Shown in pieces: positions 45,560 through 54,734 of a DNA stretch of 64,000 nt. How positions within the stretch are numbered: the first letter of the stretch is position 1; the number at the start of each line of letters is the position of its first letter. Source of the stretch: Chitinophaga pendula (GTDB lineage Bacteria > Bacteroidota > Bacteroidia > Chitinophagales > Chitinophagaceae); NCBI RefSeq assembly GCF_020386615.1, contig NZ_CP077769.1, forward strand, positions 4,526,001 through 4,590,000, written 5' to 3'. The position numbers and the translations under genes are program-made. The notes below the pieces were generated by a model, which searched no databases, had not been told where the DNA came from, and saw only the letters and a program-made list of their open reading frames with translations.

Positions 45560-45792
45560 CGGTTATAGAGTTGTTTGTTGTTGTAAATAAATGCGCTTCG
45601 CGCCAACCTTTCCGGTCGTTCAATGGCAGGATGTGGTTAAAATGTACCCAGGAATTACAGTAGTAGTACCCGTTGATTTAATCTAAAAATAACAAACAAT
45701 GCTCCTCCCCTACCAACACCTTCGTGTGATTTTATGTTAATTTTTCATATGAAAACCCTTGCAAGCAAACGCGACATACATTAACAAGCCGT

Positions 45793-47739
45793 TTACAATC
45801 GCCTGCTTTCCCCCAATGATAAAATGAATTGATCCAGACTCTCGTCTTTTTGAAGGGCTAACTTTTGTTTGATACGATACCTCGCCATTCGTATACTCTT
45901 CGGCTCTACACTCATACGCTGCGCAATCTCCTTCACCGACAATCCCATCAATATATAAGCACAATGCCGCATATCCAAACGGGTCAGGTTATCCACCGCC
46001 TTCTCCTGCAACCGCACAAAAAATTCAGGGTGAATATCCTTCAGGTCAGATTTCAGATTGTCAAAATCCTCATCCAAACGCCGGTCCTGGTTGATGATAT
46101 TATTCAACTGCCGTAATACCGGCGATCCATGACTGGTCTCCTCCGTAATCTTCTTCTGCAACGACTGCAGCAACTCATTCTTCTGCTCCACCTGCAAAGC
46201 ACCGGCCAGCAGATCCTTCTGCAACCGCTCCTGCCTCTCCTGCAACAACTGCTGCTCCGCTTGCAAACGCATCGCCTCCTCCTCCTTCAACTTCGCTTGT
46301 AAAGTCACCTCCTGCTTCTCCAATTCCAATCGCTTATTCTCCTCCGTCTTCAACCGCGCCTGCAATGCCGCATCCTCCTTCTCCTTCGCCAGCAACCGCT
46401 GCTGCTGCATCGTCGACTTCAACCGGAAATGATATGACAAAAACAGAAACAACAATGCCAGCAAACTCGCCACCGCCAGCGAAATATAAAAAAAATTCAA
46501 TTTCTTGTTAAATGATGCCCGCTGCTCCAGCAACACCAGCTCCCGCTCCTTCCGCTCCGTCTCAAACTGAGCCTCCAGCCGCTTTGCCGACACCACCTTC
46601 TCCGCATCAAAAGCATCCTTGTAAAACTCCGTAAACTGCTTCAAATAACGAAGCGACGCCGGCAACTCCCCCTTCATCTCCGCTACCGCCGAAAGACTGC
46701 GCATAAACTGCGCCATCACCAACGGACTACTGCTGATATCCTCCTTCAATGTCATAAATCCCATCATCAACAACCGCTCCGCCTCATCATAACGATGGTC
46801 CGCAATCGCATAATCACTCAACATACCATACACACTGGCCACCACCTGCTGCTGATACGTACGGCGCCCCGTCTCCAAAGCAATATCCAGGTACTTCATC
46901 ACCGTATCCTTGTAGGGTCTATGAAAATACCGCGCATACAGCCCCGCCGTATTCAACGCCAACACCGCCATCATACTGTGATGCACCATCCTCCCCCCTT
47001 CATCCTGGTACAACCGGATCGCCTGCCGGTTGAAATACAGGGCCGAATCCAATAATTCATGACGTGTCGTATCCCGACGGAAAATCCGCTCATAATAATT
47101 CGCCATCGACTGATAAGACGAACAAATATGATCCGGATCACCACTCACCTTCGCCAGCTGCATACACAATAAAGCATACCGCTGCTGACTCTTCCATTCC
47201 TGCCAGTCCGCATAAATATTCGATATCTGGTAATAAATCGCCGACTCATAACCGGGCGACTGCTGACCGTCCAACAACCGCAATGCCTGGAAAAAGGACT
47301 TGAGCGCCTCATGCGGTTTCCCTTCCTTATCAAATAAACTGCCTCCCATATAATACACAACTCCCTTCACCGTCCGGTTCTCCGTACGCGACAGGTACCA
47401 CCGCGCACTGTCCAGCTCCTCCCGCGCCATCGACACACTGTCCACCCGCATATATAAACTGCCCAACATAGCATGACTGAACGCCGAATACTGACCGTCC
47501 TTCAACCCATAACTCAACCGCAATGCCTGCTTCACAAGCGCTACCGCCTCCCGTCGAAATCGCTCCCCAGTCGTATAAGCCAGCTTCCCCATCGTCATGA
47601 TCCGCTCCTCCTGCGTCAGGTCCGCTCGCGATAATACCTGCCGCAAAGAATCCGCCTGCACCTGACCATACACCGCCGAAACCGACATACCTCCTAAAAA
47701 AAGAATCAGTAAAAGCAACTTTCTTTGCAAGTAATTCAT
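45793..47739 (-). CDS. TPR, coiled-coil, HTH membrane regulator
   Basis: A 648-residue protein: signal-anchor or signal peptide (1-25, VSAVYGQ), periplasmic TPR-like helices (about 30-400), one membrane segment near 417-437 (FFYISLAVASLLALLFLFLSY), a long cytosolic coiled coil (about 440-535) and a C-terminal LuxR-type helix-turn-helix at about 583-648 (LSVKEIAQRMSVEPKSIRMA). This is a one-piece membrane regulator design common in Bacteroidota: a periplasmic sensor joined to a DNA-binding tail. It has no kinase or receiver. Target genes are unknown. Confidence 0.88.
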   Translation of the reverse strand: MNYLQRKLLLLILFLGGMSVSAVYGQVQADSLRQVLSRADLTQEERIMTMGKLAYTTGERFRREAVALVKQALRLSYGLKDGQYSAFSHAMLGSLYMRVDSVSMAREELDSARWYLSRTENRTVKGVVYYMGGSLFDKEGKPHEALKSFFQALRLLDGQQSPGYESAIYYQISNIYADWQEWKSQQRYALLCMQLAKVSGDPDHICSSYQSMANYYERIFRRDTTRHELLDSALYFNRQAIRLYQDEGGRMVHHSMMAVLALNTAGLYARYFHRPYKDTVMKYLDIALETGRRTYQQQVVASVYGMLSDYAIADHRYDEAERLLMMGFMTLKEDISSSPLVMAQFMRSLSAVAEMKGELPASLRYLKQFTEFYKDAFDAEKVVSAKRLEAQFETERKERELVLLEQRASFNKKLNFFYISLAVASLLALLFLFLSYHFRLKSTMQQQRLLAKEKEDAALQARLKTEENKRLELEKQEVTLQAKLKEEEAMRLQAEQQLLQERQERLQKDLLAGALQVEQKNELLQSLQKKITEETSHGSPVLRQLNNIINQDRRLDEDFDNLKSDLKDIHPEFFVRLQEKAVDNLTRLDMRHCAYILMGLSVKEIAQRMSVEPKSIRMARYRIKQKLALQKDESLDQFILSLGESRRL

Positions 47740-47975
47740 GAGATAAAATTAAGTATTCCTATACACACAATTAACACATTACCATATTTCACATTTCATA
47801 ACGCACTATATACTTATAATTTAAAAGCTTTTGTAGACACAATGTAGTCAGCTCCTACTCCCCCTCCACCACCCTCATCCACCGCCCTCTCCCTCACTTC
47901 TCCCTCACTTCTCCCAAACTTACCCTACCCGAAATCGGGAAATCTCTGTTACCTTCATACCTCGAATGCATTCAC

Positions 47976-48353
47976 ATGAAAGATTATAAAAGGCATTTTA
48001 TACTGGCTGCTCCCCCCGAAGATGTATATCGCGCACTCACCTATGCTCCTACCATCCAACTCTGGACCGGCGAACCGGCAGAAATGAGCGACACACCCAA
48101 TACCGAATTCTCCCTATGGGATGGCGCCATCGTAGGCCGCAATATCTCCTTCATCGAAGACAAACAGATCGTACAGGAATGGTACTTCGGCGAACAGGAA
48201 GAACCGTCCATCGTAACAATCAACTTGCATCATCACAAAAAAGGCACCGACGCCGAACTCCGGCATACCAATATCCCCGACGAAGAATACCAGGACATCG
48301 TCGAAGGATGGAACGAAGCCTACTTCGGTTCCCTCATAGATTTCTATGCCTGA
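47976..48353 (+). CDS. SRPBCC/START-like domain protein
   Basis: A 125-residue soluble protein with the helix-grip fold of AHSA1-like proteins: AAPPEDVYRALTYAPTIQLWTG, SLWDGAIVGRNISFIEDKQIVQEWYFG and C-terminal helix YQDIVEGWNEAYFGSLIDFY. The fold binds hydrophobic ligands or Hsp90-like partners; the ligand is unknown. The next gene starts 26 bases downstream and is probably co-transcribed. Confidence 0.85.
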   Translation: MKDYKRHFILAAPPEDVYRALTYAPTIQLWTGEPAEMSDTPNTEFSLWDGAIVGRNISFIEDKQIVQEWYFGEQEEPSIVTINLHHHKKGTDAELRHTNIPDEEYQDIVEGWNEAYFGSLIDFYA

Positions 48354-48379
48354 GCCAACATACCGGCAAATCATACAGG

Positions 48380-48859
48380 ATGACCAAAACAACTATCAAC
48401 GAGCTAAAAAAAGAACTGACCACACTTCCCCCGGCACAACTGCTGGAAATATGTCTGCGACTCGCTCGTTTCAAAAAAGATAATAAAGAATTACTGGGAT
48501 ACCTCCTCTTCGAAGCACATGACCTCGAAGCCTACATCAGGAATGTAAAAGAAGAAATGGAGGCAGATTTTAACGGGCTCCCGGCTACAAATAGCTACCT
48601 GACAAAAAAAGTGCTGCGGAAAATACTCCGCAGCACCGCTAAACATATTAAATATACCGGCTCCAAACAAGCCGAAGCCGAACTGTTATTATACTTCTGC
48701 AGCCTCATCAAAAAAGCACGTATCCCGCTCACCGCCGGCACCGTTATATACAATATGTACCGCCAGCAACTCAAAAAGATACAAGCTATCATCGCCGCAC
48801 AACACGAAGACCTCCAATACGACTATCAACGCCAGCTGGATCGCCTCACATTACACTAA
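48380..48859 (+). CDS. Conserved hypothetical cytosolic protein
   Basis: A 159-residue, largely helical, lysine- and leucine-rich protein starting MTKTTINELKKELTTLPPAQ. Landmarks are LLEICLRLARFKKDNKELLGYLLF and LLYFCSLIKKARIPL. The frame is open further upstream but the ATG at 48380 has AGG directly before it and clears the SRPBCC gene. No family with a known function recognised. It ends four bases from the stop of the convergent beta-helix gene. Confidence 0.7.
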   Translation: MTKTTINELKKELTTLPPAQLLEICLRLARFKKDNKELLGYLLFEAHDLEAYIRNVKEEMEADFNGLPATNSYLTKKVLRKILRSTAKHIKYTGSKQAEAELLLYFCSLIKKARIPLTAGTVIYNMYRQQLKKIQAIIAAQHEDLQYDYQRQLDRLTLH

Positions 48860-48863
48860 TTAC

Positions 48864-50300
48864 CTACTTCCGGTAACCTGCACCCTGCATCGGAGAACCC
48901 GAATTAGGCGTGTAGAAATTGTTCGCATCCACCAACGCTGCTAACACCGTCGCAAACTTCGCATTAAACTGATTCCCCGTGCCTTCCGAATAATCACCAC
49001 CATTCTCCGAATAGATATACGCCTTCGCATTCACATTGCCTCCCGCCACCATCGGCTGAATGAAAGCATTCGACTGCACCAGCACCTTACTCGTCATCCC
49101 CTGGTACCCATTGATACGCAGATTCACACCCGCCGTACGGGCAATCGTATTATTGATCACCTGCACCCGCGCATCCGCCGTACCCCGCAAACTCACTCCG
49201 TCACTCCCCGTATTGTCACGAAACAGGTTGTTGCGGATAATATGTGTACCGCCATTCTCCCCAGATCCGAAAAACTGGCAAAGCTCTCCCCACCCGTCAT
49301 GCACATAGTTGTCATGCACATTCGAATTCGTCGTACGCCCGCCAATCAATATACCACCGCAATGCGAAGGATTACGCTGCGTCCCCCAATTACTCACATT
49401 GTTATTATACACCTCCAGCTGGTCAATAGCCGCCGTCTGTATACCGTCCGCACCACTGTTCATCACCACATTGGAATAGATCTTCACACCCCGCCACTTG
49501 ATCGGCTGCACAAACTGACTACCACCGGGCATATCCGCCGGACTGCCAAAGTAAGGCGTATTGTTCGTCAGGTTCCAGTATGTAGCCGTATGACCTATAT
49601 ACATCGCCTCATTCAGCGTACCACTCACCGTCAGATTATGAATACTCAACTGCGACATCCATGAATTAGGATAATACGTACTGGCATCGTTTCTCACCGG
49701 ATCCGTCTTCGCCCATATACCAGTACCCCCATTCCGGATAATCATATTACGCATCTCGAAATTATCCGTCTTATCCTTCAATACCACATTGAAATAAGCA
49801 CCCCGGTTCCCTTGCTCCGATCCGTTCACCACGAACTGCGTACGCGAATTCGTACTGCCGATCTTTACATAATGACAGTTCGAAAATGTCAACGCAGCCG
49901 CCCAAGACCCGCCATTCCACCGCGGATCTCCAATGTTCGTCACCGTAGTACCGAAATTGCGGACATAAATAGGCTTCGAAGAAGTACCACTCATATTACT
50001 GATCAGTATCCCCTTGAAATCACCTTTCAGGTTCAAAATATCCCCTGGCTGATATTTACCATTGGAATTATCAATCACCAAAGTACCATAAGCATCAGGT
50101 ACAATCGTAACCTCTCTGCCCGTAATCGTCTCCGGCTGTTCTTGATCCGGATCAGGATTAGGCTGCTGCTCTTTAGGTGGCTGGACCGTCGATGACTCCT
50201 TCTTGCAGCCAGTCGTCACATACCATAACAGACATAGGGTCAACAGGTGCAAAGCCCGGACATGGATTAAGCTGAATCGCTTCATGGCTTTTCGGTTCAT
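48864..50300 (-). CDS. Right-handed beta-helix lipoprotein
   Basis: From the ATG at 50300 about 478 residues; an alternative ATG at 50285 would shorten it by five. Signal with lipobox YVTTGCKKES and a Pro/Gln/Glu-rich linker. The rest is rungs of a parallel beta helix: KPIYVRNFGTTVTNIG, NFEMRNMIIRNGGTGIW, NSGADGIQTAAIDQLEVYNN, NVHDNYVHDGWGE, HIIRNNLFRDNTG, VQVINNTIARTAGVNLRING. Such folds are polysaccharide lyases or binding proteins; no catalytic set can be named. Probably surface-exposed. It stands alone. Confidence 0.8.
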   Translation of the reverse strand: MNRKAMKRFSLIHVRALHLLTLCLLWYVTTGCKKESSTVQPPKEQQPNPDPDQEQPETITGREVTIVPDAYGTLVIDNSNGKYQPGDILNLKGDFKGILISNMSGTSSKPIYVRNFGTTVTNIGDPRWNGGSWAAALTFSNCHYVKIGSTNSRTQFVVNGSEQGNRGAYFNVVLKDKTDNFEMRNMIIRNGGTGIWAKTDPVRNDASTYYPNSWMSQLSIHNLTVSGTLNEAMYIGHTATYWNLTNNTPYFGSPADMPGGSQFVQPIKWRGVKIYSNVVMNSGADGIQTAAIDQLEVYNNNVSNWGTQRNPSHCGGILIGGRTTNSNVHDNYVHDGWGELCQFFGSGENGGTHIIRNNLFRDNTGSDGVSLRGTADARVQVINNTIARTAGVNLRINGYQGMTSKVLVQSNAFIQPMVAGGNVNAKAYIYSENGGDYSEGTGNQFNAKFATVLAALVDANNFYTPNSGSPMQGAGYRK

Positions 50301-50632
50301 TTTTTTTAATAGCAGCTCGCCCACACCTGTCGGTGTTACGTAGCGGCTGCCGGATATGGTGTAAAATATTTACTGGTATAGAAACAATCAATGAGGAATT
50401 GCCTTCTTAAATGTTGTTGTCCCTCGTGAAAATTTTGCCTCTCTAATTGTTGGTTATGCAAAGAACGGGAACAAATGGCATATTATTACATGAGAACAAA
50501 AATTCTTTTTTTCAACATAATCAATAGGTTAGGTTTAATAATATAGTTTAATAATTATTAAGGTATGAAATATTTCAATACGTTTTAAAACATAATGTAT
50601 TTCATTTATGGAATCCTGGAAAAATAAACATC
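50301..50632. other. A/T-rich intergenic region
   Basis: No ORF or RNA seen. Near its right end is the inverted repeat ATGAAATA (50565-50572) with TATTTCAT (50598-50605), 28-61 bases before the next gene; it could be a regulator site. No consensus promoter was found. Confidence 0.4.
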
Positions 50633-51241
50633 ATGAAGAAAAATAACATTAACATGAAACGTCTGATCGTCATCATGATAGCCCTCACAGTAGGCATAAA
50701 TACAAGAACAAATGGTAACAATAAGTTCATCCATACCCCCACACCTACAGATAGCCTGCTAACCATACTCACCTACGGCCTCCCGCTATTCGATGAATAC
50801 AATAGCCGAGAAACAGTCGCCAGAAAATTCGGATTCCGAACCATCGCCGTCGCCGGCTGCGTCGTAACCCAAGAACTGATCGATAGCGTTAAAAAAGAAA
50901 ATAAATGGGTATACCAGCAACTTGCCCGCCGCTGGGGTCCCAATTGGGAAACCAACTACGAACAACAAGCCAGACAATGGGCCGCCGAACAGGAAAAAGT
51001 AGCCGCCCTCGTCAGAAAACAATCCTTCATCCAGGCAAAAGACAAAGCGCTCAACTCCGACTACACCACCCTCCGCCTGCAAATCCTCCCAGGTACCTCC
51101 CACCATACCTACCAGGTGAAAGCCTATGCCTGGGGAAAGGAAAATGGAAAAGAAGCCACTTGGGTCTACTTTACTCTCAAAGCCGACATGAATACACATA
51201 CCGTCACCGTACTCAACGATCAGCTCACTGCAATGGATTAA
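50633..51241 (+). CDS. Secreted hypothetical protein
   Basis: A 202-residue protein; the signal peptide (MKRLIVIMIALTVGINTRT) begins at the second ATG (50654), which may be the true start. The mature part holds FGFRTIAVAGCVVTQELIDS, a helical EQQARQWAAEQEKVAALVRK and C-terminal strands TYQVKAYAWGKENGKEATWV and HTVTVLNDQLTAMD. No family recognised. Single gene with its own terminator. Confidence 0.65.
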   Translation: MKKNNINMKRLIVIMIALTVGINTRTNGNNKFIHTPTPTDSLLTILTYGLPLFDEYNSRETVARKFGFRTIAVAGCVVTQELIDSVKKENKWVYQQLARRWGPNWETNYEQQARQWAAEQEKVAALVRKQSFIQAKDKALNSDYTTLRLQILPGTSHHTYQVKAYAWGKENGKEATWVYFTLKADMNTHTVTVLNDQLTAMD

Positions 51242-51263
51242 CTTTTTATATTGGCGGAAATCA

Positions 51264-51291
51264 AAAGGGGTTGGCCATAGGCCGCCCCTTT
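51264..51291 (+). terminator. Terminator after the secreted hypothetical gene
   Basis: Stem AAAGGGG / CCCCTTT with an inner GGCC pairing, followed by CC and six T on the + strand. Confidence 0.85.
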
Positions 51292-51505
51292 CCTTTTTTA
51301 ATCCACATCCCCAAAAGTGCCGTATTATAGCGCCTGCCTGCTTTAATTTTAATGCCGCAGGTTTTTCCTGCATGGTCTACCCTGCCCCTTGCTAAATAAT
51401 AAACTACTTATCGCCGTTTTAACCCTCATTGTTGCCCCGGCAACCCCTTATTGCCGTCCATGCAATGTGCCAACTGATATACTCCTAAGACTAAAAAATT
51501 AACCG

Positions 51506-52777
51506 ATGGAATTGAAAACAATCCTCAATGCACTCAAAAACGGAGACATGAGTGTAGATGATGCCAAACGCGTACTGAACAACGCAGAAAAACAACTCCC
51601 AACCAATATCCCGGACAGCCCGGCAGAGGTCCTGTTCGCCCCGGGCTCCGGCAACAATAACCGGCAAACATCGCAGAAAAATACCTCCCCGGATCCACAC
51701 ATCGCCCTCCTCCGCCTGAAAGATGACTTCGAAGCCCTCTATCAGCAACTCAGCAATCGTATCCTCCAACAAACCTCGCCGGCAGATAACACCTTCTTCC
51801 CCGAGATCGTACAACTCAACAAAGCCGCCGGCGGCAAACCCGTATTCTGGTTCCACGCCGCCCTCGGCACCGGTGAGATCTACCATATGCTCGCCCGCAA
51901 CATCCAACGCCCATTCTATGGCATACATGCCCGCGGCTGGATCAACGACGCCCCTCCCATCCACAGCGTCCCCGCCATGGCCGCCTACTACATACACCTC
52001 ATCAGGTCCGTCCAACCCCATGGCCCCTACGACCTCGGCGGCTATTCCCTCGGTGGTAAACTCTCCTACGAGGTCACCAGACAACTACAACAACTGGGCG
52101 AAACCGTCAACTCCATCGTCATGCTCGACCCCCTCTATGTCTCCAACGATGTCGCCTTCAGCAATATCAACGCCTCCATACAGGCAGAAAATAAAAGCCA
52201 TGGAAAAGGGATCATCTTCCAAACCGGCAACTTCATACTCTCCGGAAAAGTAATGCTCGAAGCACAGGACATCTTCCAAGTACTCATCAAAAATCACGAA
52301 CTCGACTGGGCACAAGACGAAGAGGCCTTTCTCTCCCAACTCATCACACTATTCAACGACCGCATCCGTAGCAAAGTCCCACCAGCCGACCTCGCCGCCA
52401 TGATCAACCGCTGCATAGAGATACGGACCGCCTTCGAAATGCATCAGTACATCTGCCGCCCGCTCGAATACCCCGACCAAGTCACCTGCTACTACTTCCG
52501 TAATAAAAGCAATCGCTTCTATGGCGAACTCATGCCCTTCTTCGCCGATCCTGCCCTCCCGGCAGACCATACCGACTACTCCCTCGGATGGGCACGACAC
52601 TTCACCAACTTCCACTTCATGGACATGGATGTCAGTAACCACTTCATGATGCTCACCAACCCCACATCCAATCAAACCATTACCAACTTCTGCGAAACAC
52701 TTTACAGCCTCCAACCACCCTCACAGGCTGACATCACAGCCCTGCAAGACGAAATGAGACGTATACACAAATATTAA
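51506..52777 (+). CDS. Stand-alone thioesterase-domain protein
   Basis: A 423-residue protein with the alpha/beta-hydrolase thioesterase domain of polyketide and nonribosomal peptide synthetases: VFWFHAALGTGEIYHMLA, the elbow DLGGYSLGGKLSYE (S181), acid in MLDPLYVS (D208) and base in DVSNHFMML (H379). The first 30 residues (LNALKNGDMSVDDAKRVL) resemble the short helical segment that ends many Bacteroidota polyketide synthase modules. No ketosynthase, adenylation or carrier domain lies in the window. It may edit or release chains made elsewhere, or act on a small acyl thioester. Confidence 0.85.
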   Translation: MELKTILNALKNGDMSVDDAKRVLNNAEKQLPTNIPDSPAEVLFAPGSGNNNRQTSQKNTSPDPHIALLRLKDDFEALYQQLSNRILQQTSPADNTFFPEIVQLNKAAGGKPVFWFHAALGTGEIYHMLARNIQRPFYGIHARGWINDAPPIHSVPAMAAYYIHLIRSVQPHGPYDLGGYSLGGKLSYEVTRQLQQLGETVNSIVMLDPLYVSNDVAFSNINASIQAENKSHGKGIIFQTGNFILSGKVMLEAQDIFQVLIKNHELDWAQDEEAFLSQLITLFNDRIRSKVPPADLAAMINRCIEIRTAFEMHQYICRPLEYPDQVTCYYFRNKSNRFYGELMPFFADPALPADHTDYSLGWARHFTNFHFMDMDVSNHFMMLTNPTSNQTITNFCETLYSLQPPSQADITALQDEMRRIHKY

Positions 52778-52786
52778 CCTCCGCCA

Positions 52787-52975
52787 TTCATATAGCATTC
52801 CTATAGTATTCCTGTAGCATTCGTATAACATTCGTATAGCTGTTGTATAAGCTAACCATATACTAACTTATACAACCACTATACAATAGATATACCCGGG
52901 ATATACCCCACTTATACAATGACTATAGAACGCTTATACAATGCTTATACAACGCTTATAGGATGCTTATACACA
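52787..52975. repeat. Mirrored array of phased 11-bp units, copy 2
   Basis: Left arm 52787-52852 is six 11-bp units (TTCATATAGCA, TTCCTATAGTA, TTCCTGTAGCA, TTCGTATAACA, TTCGTATAGCT, GTTGTATAAGC). The core TAACCATATACTA (52853-52865) is 13 bp as in copy 1. The right arm is ten 11-bp units to 52975, among them CACTATACAAT, GCTTATACAAC and GGATATACCCC. The inner units form a perfect 10-bp stem (52842-52851 with 52867-52876). Located between convergent genes, so it cannot be a simple promoter. Confidence 0.85.
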
Positions 52976-53023
52976 CCATTCACAATTCATTGAAATACAA
53001 TAAGATATAATGCAATAATAAAA

Positions 53024-53050
53024 ACGCCTGCCGGAATGACCGGCAGGCGT
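53024..53050. terminator. Terminator after the XRE regulator
   Basis: An 11-bp perfect stem (ACGCCTGCCGG / CCGGCAGGCGT) with loop AATGA, preceded by A-rich bases, i.e. T-rich on the - strand. Its stem is identical to the hairpin at 54008-54034. Confidence 0.8.
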
Positions 53051-53080
53051 CCCGAAAAACTTACCCACGCCCGATAGCAA

Positions 53081-53293
53081 TTAGCCTCCTTCAACACTTA
53101 TATCCAGGATATCCCCGGGCTTACAATGCAATACCCGGCAAATAGCTTCCAGGGTATCAAACCGGATCCCCTTCACCTTGCCCGTTTTTAATAACGACAG
53201 GTTCGTCATAGAGATCCCCACCCGCTCTGACAACTCCGTTAGCGACATCTTATTCTTCGCCATCTCTACATCCAGGTTAATGATAATACCCAT
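53081..53293 (-). CDS. XRE-family HTH regulator
   Basis: A 70-residue Cro/C1-type DNA-binding protein, YozG-like, starting MGIIINLDVEMAKNKMSLTE. The HTH is LSERVGISMTNLSLLKTGKV and the tail AICRVLHCKPGDILDI is typical. Its ATG overlaps the stop of the DUF2975 gene by one base (TAATG), showing translational coupling. Small XRE proteins of this group almost always sit beside a DUF2975 membrane protein. Confidence 0.9.
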   Translation of the reverse strand: MGIIINLDVEMAKNKMSLTELSERVGISMTNLSLLKTGKVKGIRFDTLEAICRVLHCKPGDILDISVEGG

Positions 53294-53907
53294 TACACAA
53301 AAGATTCGTTATCCGATTTTAATTGATATCCTTGCTTAAAGATCTCAGACACAATAAACACCGCCACACAAATAGCCAACGCAGGTATCCCCCAATGGAA
53401 CTTGACAACATAAGCGCCGTTAATATCATTGAAATAATGAGACAACAATTGCCTGTTTACCACCCCGTCGATCCATCCCACCAATACCGAGATCAATACA
53501 AAAAGACTGATCAGACGTAATCGCCGGATATTCGCAAGATCAAAGGCATTCCCGGCTTTCAGCGAATTAAATATCTTTCGCAACTGATACAGAATGCCAA
53601 ATAATACCAACATCCCCATCCCAAATCCAAATATCACCATCACCGTCGTCGATGGCGTCAGCTTACGCCGCAGCTTCAATACCGCCTCCGCACCGTTTAC
53701 CGCCACAAACTGCACACTGCTGCTCACCGCCTGCACATCCGGCAACCCCTCCGGATGCTTTAAATATACCGGCACATCCCATTCCACATACCCCTGGGAA
53801 ATAACCTTCCAGCCAATCCCAATAAATGCAATCACCATCAATGGTATCAATACATACCACATGGCATTCACCACAAACTTAAACAGGTTGATAAAAAAAC
53901 GATTCAT
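53293..53907 (-). CDS. DUF2975 membrane protein
   Basis: About 204 residues from the ATG at 53907 (the frame reaches 53928). Four membrane segments: near 10-33, 95-115 (VMVIFGFGMGMLVLFGILYQL), 135-155 (ISLFVLISVLVGWIDGV) and 170-195 (IPALAICVAVFIVSEIFK), with FNSLKAGNAFDLANIRRLRL between. This matches DUF2975. Its usual XRE partner follows. A -7 like box TAGCTTTG at 53931-53938 supports the later start. Function unknown; likely a membrane sensor or target of the regulator. Confidence 0.88.
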   Translation of the reverse strand: MNRFFINLFKFVVNAMWYVLIPLMVIAFIGIGWKVISQGYVEWDVPVYLKHPEGLPDVQAVSSSVQFVAVNGAEAVLKLRRKLTPSTTVMVIFGFGMGMLVLFGILYQLRKIFNSLKAGNAFDLANIRRLRLISLFVLISVLVGWIDGVVNRQLLSHYFNDINGAYVVKFHWGIPALAICVAVFIVSEIFKQGYQLKSDNESFV

Positions 53908-54007
53908 GGTCAGGTGTTTTAATGACATCCCAAAGCTACAATATTATTTTAAATAAAACAGAGATTATTTTATGTAAAACATAAATAAATATACGCTTTA
54001 ATTAAAA

Positions 54008-54034
54008 ACGCCTGCCGGAATAACCGGCAGGCGT
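54008..54034. terminator. Terminator after the thioredoxin-like gene
   Basis: The same 11-bp stem as at 53024-53050, with loop AATAA, flanked by A5 on the left. On the - strand this gives a T run after the hairpin. Confidence 0.8.
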
Positions 54035-54051
54035 ACAGAAAAATACTACTG

Positions 54052-54648
54052 CTACAGCTTAATATCCAACACATTCGCACGCTCCGCCCAACGGGATGAA
54101 GGGTACTTAGCCAATAACACCTCCCAGTTCGGCCCCACAGCCGACACATCACGGCGCTCCTTAAAAAAGGCCGCTACCCCCGCCAGATACAACGCCTCCT
54201 GCTTAAATACATCATACGCACTTTCCTCGCTGATCCGCAACAACAACTCCTCCGCTGCCGCCGGCTGCCCCTTCCGCAACAACCACTGCGCCTTACCCAA
54301 AGACAACTCCGCAATAAATTGCCCCGGCGACAAATACCCTACCGCCTGACGCACAATCGTCCCGTCAGGAGCATACACATAAAAAGAGGGCGACCATGCC
54401 AACGCCAAAGAAAGATAATCGTCCGAAAATGCCTTGTCCACCTTCGCCGCTTCATACTTCACCAGCACATAATGCTCCTGCAAATAACGCTGCACCTCCG
54501 CATCCTGATAAGTCACCAACTCCATCTTTTTACATCCCTTACACCCCTGTGACCAGAAATCGATCAGCAAAGGACGCTGTTGTAACTTCGCTTCCAGGAA
54601 AGCCTCTTCCACACAATCTTCCGTGTATTTCTTTAATGTCGCTATCAT
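54052..54648 (-). CDS. Thioredoxin-fold protein with helical tail
   Basis: From the ATG at 54648 a 198-residue cytosolic protein; the frame is open to 54672. The thioredoxin domain (about 12-120) has LLIDFWSQGCKGCKKMEL with the redox motif CKGC and the cis-Pro segment AWSPSFYVYAPDGT. The C-terminal part (120-198) is helical and TPR-like (GQPAAAEELLLRISEES, FKQEALYLAGVAAFF). No signal peptide. Divergent from the LysR gene, with 86 bases between. Confidence 0.85.
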   Translation of the reverse strand: MIATLKKYTEDCVEEAFLEAKLQQRPLLIDFWSQGCKGCKKMELVTYQDAEVQRYLQEHYVLVKYEAAKVDKAFSDDYLSLALAWSPSFYVYAPDGTIVRQAVGYLSPGQFIAELSLGKAQWLLRKGQPAAAEELLLRISEESAYDVFKQEALYLAGVAAFFKERRDVSAVGPNWEVLLAKYPSSRWAERANVLDIKL

Positions 54649-54734
54649 AACATCATATTTAGTGAACAACAAAACTACGTGCTATCACACATTAGGAAAA
54701 TGAATTGTTTTCGTAATTTTAATGAAAAATACTC

